From positions 1 to 12,342 of the forward strand of contig JAFUBJ010000516.1 in the NCBI GenBank assembly GCA_017460265.1: a DNA stretch of 12,342 bases. Direction: 5' to 3'. The stretch is from Atopobiaceae bacterium (GTDB taxonomy: Bacteria > Actinomycetota > Coriobacteriia > Coriobacteriales > Atopobiaceae). The position numbers and the translations under genes were made by a program. Positions 4,950 through 10,655 of the stretch are shown here, in pieces. Position 1 is the first letter of the stretch, and each line of letters begins with the position of its first letter. The notes below the pieces were generated by a model that had not been told where the DNA came from, did no database searches, and worked only from the letters and a program-made list of their open reading frames with translations.

Positions 4950-7586
4950 ATGAAGCTTGCCTTCTCTACCATTGGCTGTCCTTCGTACTCGTGGCTCGAC
5001 GTCTATCCCATGGCCAAGGACCTTGGGTTTGACGGCATCGAGATCCGCGGCATCCAGGGCCGCGCCTTCGCGCCCAACACGCCGCCCTTCCATCCCAACC
5101 GTCGCGAGCGCACGCGTCAGCAGCTCGAGCGCCTGGGGCTCGAGATCCCGTGCTTCTCGTCAAACATCGAGCTTTGGGACGACAGCCGCCGCGAGGACAA
5201 CCTCAACGAGGTCATGCGCTACATCGAGTTGGCAAGCGACATGGGCACGCCGTATGTGCGCGTCCTTCTCGCGCGCGACATCCGCCCCGTGGGAATGGTG
5301 AACGACGACTACGTCATCGACCAGCTTATGCAGATGGGCGAGATCGCCTCGGTGTACGGCGTGACCATCCTCATCGAGACCACGTCCGAGTACGCCGACA
5401 CCGCGCGCCTGGCGCGCGTGCTGGACGCCGTGGGCATGGACAGCGTGGGTGCCCTTTGGGACATGCATCACCCGTACCGCTTCCAGGGCGAAGACCCCAA
5501 GACGACGGTGGCAAACCTGGGCCACCACCTGCGCTATTGCCAGGTCAAGGACTCCGTGGTCAAGGACGACCGCATCGAATACCGCATGATGGGCGAGGGC
5601 GACCTGCCCCTCCACGAGATGTTTGACGAGCTGTGTGCCAGCGGCTACGACGGCTACATCTCCTTCGAATGGGTCACTCGTTGGGCGCGCGACCTGGCCG
5701 TGGGCGAGGCGGGCATCGTCTTCCCGCAATTCATCAACTACATGCGCGCCTACCTGTCGGGTGGCGCCGCGGTGGAGGAGACCCCGCAGGCCGAGATGGA
5801 CCTCACGCCGGCGCCGGCTGCCACCACGCGCGTGGGCGAGCTTCAGCACTCGCTCACCAACGACGGCACCTACCCGTGGCCCAAGGAGCACCTGATCGAC
5901 CTGACGTTCCCGCAGGTGCTCGACCACATCTGCGACCTCTATCCCGAGCAGTACGCCTTCCGCTACACCGAGCCGGACAGCTACTACAACCCCCAGCCTG
6001 ACGAGGGCGGCGAGTACTACGTGCGCACCTACCCGCAGTTCCGCGACGACGTGGACGAGTTTGCGCGCTCCCTCATTGCCATGGGCGTCAAGCCGGGCGA
6101 CAAGGTCGCCATCTGGGCGTCCAACGTACCGCAGTGGTACCTCACGTTCTGGGCGGCGGTCAAGATCGGCGCGGTGCTGGTCACGGTCAACACCGGCTAC
6201 AAGATCCACGAGCTCGAGTACCTGCTCACGCAGTCTGACACGCACACGCTGGTCATGATCGACGAGTACAAGGGCACGAGCTACCTCGACATCATCGACG
6301 AGCTCTTCCCCGAGATGGCGGGCGCCCAGGCAGGCGAGTGGCGCAACCCCAAGATGCCCTTCCTGCGCAACATCATCACCATCGACGGCAAGCACGAGGG
6401 CTGCTGGTCGTGGGGCGAGGCGCTGGCCCTTGCGCCCCGCGTCAGCCAGGACGAGGTGGACCGCCGCTGCGCCGCCATCGACGTGCACGACGTCTGCAAC
6501 ATGCAGTACACCTCCGGCACCACGGGCTTCCCCAAGGGCGTCATGCTCACGCACTACAACGTGGTCAACAACGGCAAGGCCATCGGCGACTGCATGGACC
6601 TCTCCACGGGCGAGCGCATGATGATCCAGGTGCCCATGTTCCACTGCTTTGGTATGGTGCTGGCCATGACGGCCTCCATGACGCATGGCGTCACGATGAG
6701 CCCCATCCCCATCTTCAGCCCGCGCAAGTCGCTCGCGTGCATCACGCGCGAGAAGATCACCTGCTTCCATGGCGTGCCCACCATGTTCATTGCCATGATG
6801 AACACGCATCCCGCCTTTGAGGAGACGGACTTCAGCCACATGCGCACCGGCATCATGGCCGGCAGCCCCTGCCCGATCGAGAAGATGCGCGAGGTCGTCG
6901 AGACGATGCACATGCGCGACATCTGCATCACCTACGGCCAGACCGAGGCCTCGCCCGCGACCACGATGAGCAAGACGACCGACACGCTCGAGCAGCGCGT
7001 GACCACCGTCGGCCTGCCCATCTTTGGTGTTGAGTGCAAGATCATCGACCCCGAGACCGGCGTCGAGCTGGGCGACGACGAGCCGGGCGAGTTCTGCAGC
7101 CGCGGCTACAACACCATGAAGGGCTACTACAAGATGCCCGAGGCCACGGCAGCGACCATCGACGAGGACGGCTGGCTGCACTCCGGCGACATCCTGCTGC
7201 GCCAGCCGGACGGCTATTATCGCGTGACCGGCCGCGTGAAGGACATGATCATTCGAGGCGGCGAGAACGTGTACCCCAAAGAGATCGAGGACTTCCTCTA
7301 CACCTTCCCCAAGACCAAGGACGTGCAGGTCATTGGCGTGCCGGACAAGGTGTACGGCGAGGTCGTGCTGGCCGAAATCATCCTCAAGGACGACGAGGAG
7401 GCCACCGAGGAGGAGGTCAAGGAGTTCTGCCGCGCGCGCGTGGCCAAGGAGAAGGTGCCCGAGTACGTGCGCTTTGTTGACAGCTTCCCCATGAACGAGG
7501 CCGGCAAGATCCAGAAGTACAAGATGCGCGAGCAGGCCGTGGAGCTGCTGGGCCTGCAGGACGCCGCTTCCATCGAAACGGCGTAG
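4950..7586 (+). CDS. TIM-barrel sugar isomerase-like domain fused to an acyl-CoA ligase
   Basis: 878-residue two-domain protein. Residues 1 to about 275 resemble the xylose isomerase-like TIM barrel (sugar phosphate isomerase/epimerase, AP_endonuc_2): IGCPSYSWLDVYPMAKDLGF...GIEIRG. Likely metal ligands are E143 (LIETTSE), D171 in ALWDMHH and E240 (ISFEW); the strand-7 site usually holding His in xHxKD reads CQVKD (Q198). After a linker of about 30 residues, residues about 308-878 form a complete AMP-forming ligase: YTSGTTGFPKG 520-530, ITYGQTE around 660-666, GRVKDMIIRGGENVYP from 761, catalytic lysine K853 in AGKIQKYK. VPMFHCFGMVL points to the FadD/ACSF2/YngI branch, usually medium-chain or branched acids. 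ATG 4950 with AAGGGG at 4935-4940 is preferred over GTG 4896. No frameshift or internal start separates the domains. Regulation is probably through the Leu leader upstream. The substrate of either domain is unknown. Confidence 0.85.
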   Translation: MKLAFSTIGCPSYSWLDVYPMAKDLGFDGIEIRGIQGRAFAPNTPPFHPNRRERTRQQLERLGLEIPCFSSNIELWDDSRREDNLNEVMRYIELASDMGTPYVRVLLARDIRPVGMVNDDYVIDQLMQMGEIASVYGVTILIETTSEYADTARLARVLDAVGMDSVGALWDMHHPYRFQGEDPKTTVANLGHHLRYCQVKDSVVKDDRIEYRMMGEGDLPLHEMFDELCASGYDGYISFEWVTRWARDLAVGEAGIVFPQFINYMRAYLSGGAAVEETPQAEMDLTPAPAATTRVGELQHSLTNDGTYPWPKEHLIDLTFPQVLDHICDLYPEQYAFRYTEPDSYYNPQPDEGGEYYVRTYPQFRDDVDEFARSLIAMGVKPGDKVAIWASNVPQWYLTFWAAVKIGAVLVTVNTGYKIHELEYLLTQSDTHTLVMIDEYKGTSYLDIIDELFPEMAGAQAGEWRNPKMPFLRNIITIDGKHEGCWSWGEALALAPRVSQDEVDRRCAAIDVHDVCNMQYTSGTTGFPKGVMLTHYNVVNNGKAIGDCMDLSTGERMMIQVPMFHCFGMVLAMTASMTHGVTMSPIPIFSPRKSLACITREKITCFHGVPTMFIAMMNTHPAFEETDFSHMRTGIMAGSPCPIEKMREVVETMHMRDICITYGQTEASPATTMSKTTDTLEQRVTTVGLPIFGVECKIIDPETGVELGDDEPGEFCSRGYNTMKGYYKMPEATAATIDEDGWLHSGDILLRQPDGYYRVTGRVKDMIIRGGENVYPKEIEDFLYTFPKTKDVQVIGVPDKVYGEVVLAEIILKDDEEATEEEVKEFCRARVAKEKVPEYVRFVDSFPMNEAGKIQKYKMREQAVELLGLQDAASIETA

Positions 7587-7610
7587 CGCCTCCGCGCTTG
7601 CAATGATTTC

Positions 7611-7651
7611 GGACCGCACGAAAGGGAAGACCTTTCGTGCGGTTCTTTTTT
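7611..7651 (+). terminator. Strong intrinsic terminator after the fusion gene
   Basis: ACCGCACGAAAGG (7613-7625) pairs with CCTTTCGTGCGGT (7631-7643) as a 13-bp perfect stem around loop GAAGA. T-rich tail TTCTTTTTT runs 7643-7651. It ends the transcript of the fusion gene, 24 bases after its TAG. The outer 10 bp of the stem equal the outer arms of the palindrome at 1109. Confidence 0.93.
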
Positions 7652-7779
7652 GATATGCCTTCTCGATCTGTCCACTCACGAGCGAGACGGTTTTCGCCAT
7701 GCCGCGTAACAAGCAGTGAGGCTACTATGTGAAGTGCACGAAGTGCCACGCACTGTGAACGAAGTAGAAAGGCGCTTAT

Positions 7780-10218
7780 ATGAACAACAACAGAATGCGT
7801 GCCCTTGGTCTTTTGTCGGCGCTGGTGCTCTGCGCTGGCATGATGACCGGCTGCGGCCCCTCCGGCTGCTCCTCGACGCAGACGAACGAGACGTCCGAAG
7901 TCCAGAAGGCAGAGCAGCACGTCTTCGAAGGACCGCTGTACAGCTTTGACGGCAGCCAGGCCGTCGTGCAGTACGACGGGACCAAGTACCCCCTTGACCT
8001 CTCCAACGTTGTCATCGCCTCCACGGCGATCAACGTGGGCGACGTCTTGGCCGTCACGTACGAAGGCACGCTTGACGCCAACACTCCCTCGGCCTACACC
8101 GTGGTTGCCGTCGAGACCAAGGCGGACGTGGAGGGCTCCCACGAGCTGGTGGGCACGCTCGAGGACATCACCATGAACTCCGTCACGCTGCGCACGATCG
8201 ACGGCGACAAGCTCACCTTCAACGCCAACAACGCCCAGCATTCGTTTGCCTATGGCCTCGACAGGGGCAACTGGACCACCGTGGTCTATACCGGCGACCT
8301 TCAGGGTACCGACACCTCCAACATCTCCGTCGTGCGCATCCACGACATGGACACCGACTACGTGAAGGAGGTCAAGGCAAAGACCACCGTGCAGGACGTC
8401 AAAGAGAGCGCCTACGCCCTTCAGGACGTCGAGGTGCACGACTCGTACATGATGGCCTCCAACGTGGTGGGCACCGTCAACCGCCAGGTGCGCGTGGACG
8501 TGACGGGCCACTGCAACAACGGCTGGGACCGGATTACCTTTGACGGCAAGGATGCCTACGTGTACGGCTCTTACCTCACCGCGCAGGCAAACGAGTCTAC
8601 GAGCACGGACAACAAGGTCGAATCGCAGAAGGTGAAGCTCAAGGAGGTCAACGAGACGGTCTACGCCAAGACGGACGCCACCGTCCGCGCGGGCTACTCC
8701 ACGTCTGCCAAGCCCATCGGGGCGCTGAAGGCGGGCGCGGCCGTCGTGAGGACCGGCGTCTGCGACAATGGCTGGTCGCGGATTCGCTACAACGACCGCG
8801 TGGCCTTCGTGTACAGCGAGCTTCTGACCACCAAGAACCCGAATTCCGAGGTCAAGGGCGTCAAGGTGACAGCCGTGAACGAGACGGTGTACGTTGTGGT
8901 GGACGATGCCAACGTGCGCAAGAGCTGGTCGACGGACTCCGAGATCGTGGGCGACCTCAAGTACGGCGCCAAGGCCAGCAGGACGGGCATCTGCGACAAC
9001 GGCTGGTCGCGCATTGTCTACAACGGCAAGGACGCCTACATCCACAGCGACCTGATCTCGAAGAACGACCCCAAGAAGACTGCGACGGTCACGGTCTACA
9101 AGGTCAACGGCGTGGCGTGGACCACCACCGACTGCGAGGTGCGCGAGTCGTACACCAAGGACTCCAACTCCTTGGGCAAGCTGGCCAAGGGTGACAAGGT
9201 GTCCATCACCGGCGTCACCGACAACAATTGGTCGCGCATTGACTTCAATGGCAAGGTTGGCTTCATCAACAACGACATGCTGACCTCCACCGACCCCAAC
9301 CCGGCTCCGAAACCCGACGAGAAGAAGTCGGACGAAGAGAAGAAGAAGGAAGAGGAGCAGAAGAAGGAAGAAGAGAAGAAGGGCGAGGAGCAGAAGCCGG
9401 ACGAGAAGAAGGACGAGGGCGGCCAGGACCAGGGTGGCCAGCCGGCTGACGACCAGAGCAAGCAGGACGAGCAGGTCGTGCCCGAGCCGGAACCCGTCGA
9501 TCCGGCTGATGAGCAGGGCGAGCCTGAGGAGCCGACCGACGAGGGTACGGACGAGGGTACCGAGGACGGTACTGAGGACGGTGCTGACGAAGGCACCAAT
9601 GAAGGTACCGATGACGGCACCGACGAAGCCACTGACGAGGGCACGGAGGACGGTACGGAAGACCAGGCCGAGCCTGAAGACACCCCTGAGCCCGAAGACC
9701 AGGCGGACGTTCCGGCGGACGAGCACGACATCGAAGGCATCGTGGTTGGCTACAGCATCAACTCCATCACGATTCAGGTGACGGGTGATTCCAGCTCCGA
9801 GGCCTCCGGCGACGCCACCTTCGACAGCACGAAGGGCGATGCGCTTACGTTCTATACCTTTGACATCAGCGGTGCTGCGCAGGAGTACAGCAAGGGCGTC
9901 GACGAGGGTCTGGCCGTCAAGGTCACCTATACCGGTGATCTTGCTGACATGAGCCAGGTCCATGTCACCAAGGTCACGGATAGTGGCGTCAAGCAGCCCA
10001 AGGAAGTGAAGTTCCGCGGGACCATCCTCTCCACCACGGAGAACACGGTCACCATCAAGATCGCGGACGAGATTTCGAACACCTTCAATTTCGAGGATGC
10101 GGGCGTGGCCAAGGACGACCTGGTTCCCGGCGCTCGCGTGGTGATTGTTGCCGACGTCAAGGACGCGAAGCTCGAGGACAACGTCTTCAAGGCGACCAAG
10201 ATTACGTTCGAGGAATAG
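7780..10218 (+). CDS. Lipoprotein with four SH3b domains and acidic low-complexity linker
   Basis: 812-residue secreted, lipid-anchored protein of unknown role at the cell envelope. N-terminus MNNNRMRALGLLSALVLCAG with lipobox-like MTGC places the modified Cys at residue 25. Four bacterial SH3 (SH3_3-like) repeats span about 213-267, 295-350, 371-427 and 447-502, each with a core like TGxCDNGWSRIxxNGKxAYI; such domains usually bind peptidoglycan or peptides. Residues about 508-585 are rich in Lys, Glu and Pro; 586-628 are a TDEG-type repeat. Before (about 44-200) and after (about 650-812) lie similar beta-rich modules of the form GxLxxxxxNSVTIxxxDG...GDxVxVTYTGDL, which look like duplicates of one domain. 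No hydrolase domain is present, so it is not an NlpC/P60 enzyme. ATG 7780 has AAAGG at 7768-7772. It stands alone between two terminators. Confidence 0.87.
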   Translation: MNNNRMRALGLLSALVLCAGMMTGCGPSGCSSTQTNETSEVQKAEQHVFEGPLYSFDGSQAVVQYDGTKYPLDLSNVVIASTAINVGDVLAVTYEGTLDANTPSAYTVVAVETKADVEGSHELVGTLEDITMNSVTLRTIDGDKLTFNANNAQHSFAYGLDRGNWTTVVYTGDLQGTDTSNISVVRIHDMDTDYVKEVKAKTTVQDVKESAYALQDVEVHDSYMMASNVVGTVNRQVRVDVTGHCNNGWDRITFDGKDAYVYGSYLTAQANESTSTDNKVESQKVKLKEVNETVYAKTDATVRAGYSTSAKPIGALKAGAAVVRTGVCDNGWSRIRYNDRVAFVYSELLTTKNPNSEVKGVKVTAVNETVYVVVDDANVRKSWSTDSEIVGDLKYGAKASRTGICDNGWSRIVYNGKDAYIHSDLISKNDPKKTATVTVYKVNGVAWTTTDCEVRESYTKDSNSLGKLAKGDKVSITGVTDNNWSRIDFNGKVGFINNDMLTSTDPNPAPKPDEKKSDEEKKKEEEQKKEEEKKGEEQKPDEKKDEGGQDQGGQPADDQSKQDEQVVPEPEPVDPADEQGEPEEPTDEGTDEGTEDGTEDGADEGTNEGTDDGTDEATDEGTEDGTEDQAEPEDTPEPEDQADVPADEHDIEGIVVGYSINSITIQVTGDSSSEASGDATFDSTKGDALTFYTFDISGAAQEYSKGVDEGLAVKVTYTGDLADMSQVHVTKVTDSGVKQPKEVKFRGTILSTTENTVTIKIADEISNTFNFEDAGVAKDDLVPGARVVIVADVKDAKLEDNVFKATKITFEE
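9535..9663 (+). repeat. 12-bp tandem repeat coding for TDEG-type units
   Basis: About 10.75 in-frame units of four codons (TDEG, TEDG, ADEG, TNEG, TDDG, TDEA) run without a break in the lipoprotein gene. Synonymous codons vary between units, so the array is not freshly expanded. It makes a strongly acidic flexible spacer between the SH3 block and the C-terminal domain. Confidence 0.85.
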
Positions 10219-10234
10219 GCCTGACAGGCGATAG

Positions 10235-10255
10235 CGCCATCCCTTCGTGGTGGCG
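10235..10255 (+). other. Small hairpin after the lipoprotein gene
   Basis: CGCCATC (10235-10241) pairs with GGTGGCG (10249-10255), with one T-G pair and loop CCTTCGT. It stands just ahead of the terminator at 10263 and may help protect or end the transcript. Confidence 0.45.
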
Positions 10256-10262
10256 GTGGGGG

Positions 10263-10295
10263 AGAAGCTCGTGCTCCGGTGCGGGCTTCTTCCTT
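10263..10295 (+). terminator. Intrinsic terminator of the lipoprotein gene
   Basis: A 12-bp stem (10263-10274 with 10279-10290, AGAAGC/GCTTCT outside, three wobble pairs inside) closes on tetraloop TCCG. A pyrimidine-rich tail TTCCTT follows. The T-run is imperfect. Confidence 0.65.
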
Positions 10296-10331
10296 GGGAC
10301 ACCCGGGACGGAGGCTTCGGGGGCGCGAACT

Positions 10332-10402
10332 TGTCGGAAACGTGACGTGCGCGTCGAGTATCCGACACGAAAGGCCCCGCAACTGTCGGAAACGTGACGT
10401 GC
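10332..10402 (+). repeat. Two 19-bp direct repeats TGTCGGAAACGTGACGTGC
   Basis: Exact copies at 10332-10350 and 10384-10402, 52 bp apart start to start, close to five helical turns. An inverted partial copy TCCGACA lies between them at 10361-10367. They stand 70-140 bp upstream of the -10 of the Val-leader promoter and so look like paired activator or repressor sites. The rest of the 437-base gap from 10219 to 10655 holds two hairpins, a promoter and a leader peptide, as listed. Confidence 0.75.
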
Positions 10403-10468
10403 CGCAGCCGCACCCTGTTACGCCTTGGTATCGCCTACCTGCCAACCTGCAGTTCCTCCACATACGGG

Positions 10469-10477
10469 TGGTATAAC
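10469..10477 (+). promoter_or_regulatory. Extended -10 promoter of the Val leader and last ligase
   Basis: TG (10469-10470), one base, TATAAC (10472-10477). It shares GGTGGTATAACG with the promoter at 4792. No good -35 is seen. Transcription should begin near 10484. Confidence 0.6.
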
Positions 10478-10505
10478 GATACACGCGAAACCCCGACGCT
10501 CGAGA

Positions 10506-10535
10506 GGAGGCCCACCCATGCGCATCGAGGCCTCC
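10506..10535 (+). promoter_or_regulatory. Stem that can mask the ribosome binding site of the Val leader
   Basis: GGAGGCC (10506-10512), which holds the ribosome binding site GGAGG, is the exact reverse complement of GGCCTCC (10529-10535) inside the leader frame; the leader ATG is in the loop. CCTCCTC (10599-10605), past the next hairpin, can also pair with GAGGAGG at 10504-10510. These exclusive pairings are typical of leader switches. Confidence 0.5.
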
Positions 10536-10565
10536 GCACTCGTCGTAAAGGTGGTCGTACGCTAA
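10518..10565 (+). CDS. Leader peptide MRIEASALVVKVVVR, 15 aa, Val-rich
   Basis: A 15-codon frame with five Val codons in six positions (codons 9-14: GTC GTA AAG GTG GTC GTA), plus one Ile and one Leu. It has a strong ribosome binding site, GGAGG at 10506-10510, 7 bases ahead of the ATG. It lies between an extended -10 promoter and an acyl-CoA synthetase gene, and a GC hairpin begins right after its TAA. The layout copies the Leu leader at 4807. By analogy with known branched-chain amino-acid attenuators, low charged Val-tRNA would stall the ribosome here and change folding downstream. Alternative: a chance short frame; the good ribosome binding site and Val cluster argue against it. Confidence 0.65.
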   Translation: MRIEASALVVKVVVR

Positions 10566-10593
10566 GGCACAGCCTGCTGCTACCGGCTGCGCC
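10566..10593 (+). promoter_or_regulatory. GC hairpin directly after the Val leader (attenuator-like)
   Basis: GGC-A-CAGCC (10566-10574) pairs with GGCTG-C-GCC (10585-10593) with one A/C mismatch and a 10-base loop. It is 28 nt long, the same as the hairpin after the Leu leader, with the mismatch of the same kind. GCTACCG occurs in both, and CATAACC follows within 20 bases. There is no T-run. Confidence 0.55.
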
Positions 10594-10655
10594 CGCAACC
10601 TCCTCGCCATAACCAGACGGACTTGCACCCGCTCCCACACAAGAGGGGACGCTTC

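Noticed and set aside
5160..7712. 850-codon open frame on the minus strand
   Set aside because: Antisense shadow of the fusion gene, running through its terminator; Val/Leu/Ala/His-rich with no recognisable domain.
7417..10413. 998-codon open frame on the minus strand
   Set aside because: Spans the ends of two + strand genes and a terminator; the product is a codon-bias artefact (long Leu and Val runs opposite the Lys/Glu repeats).
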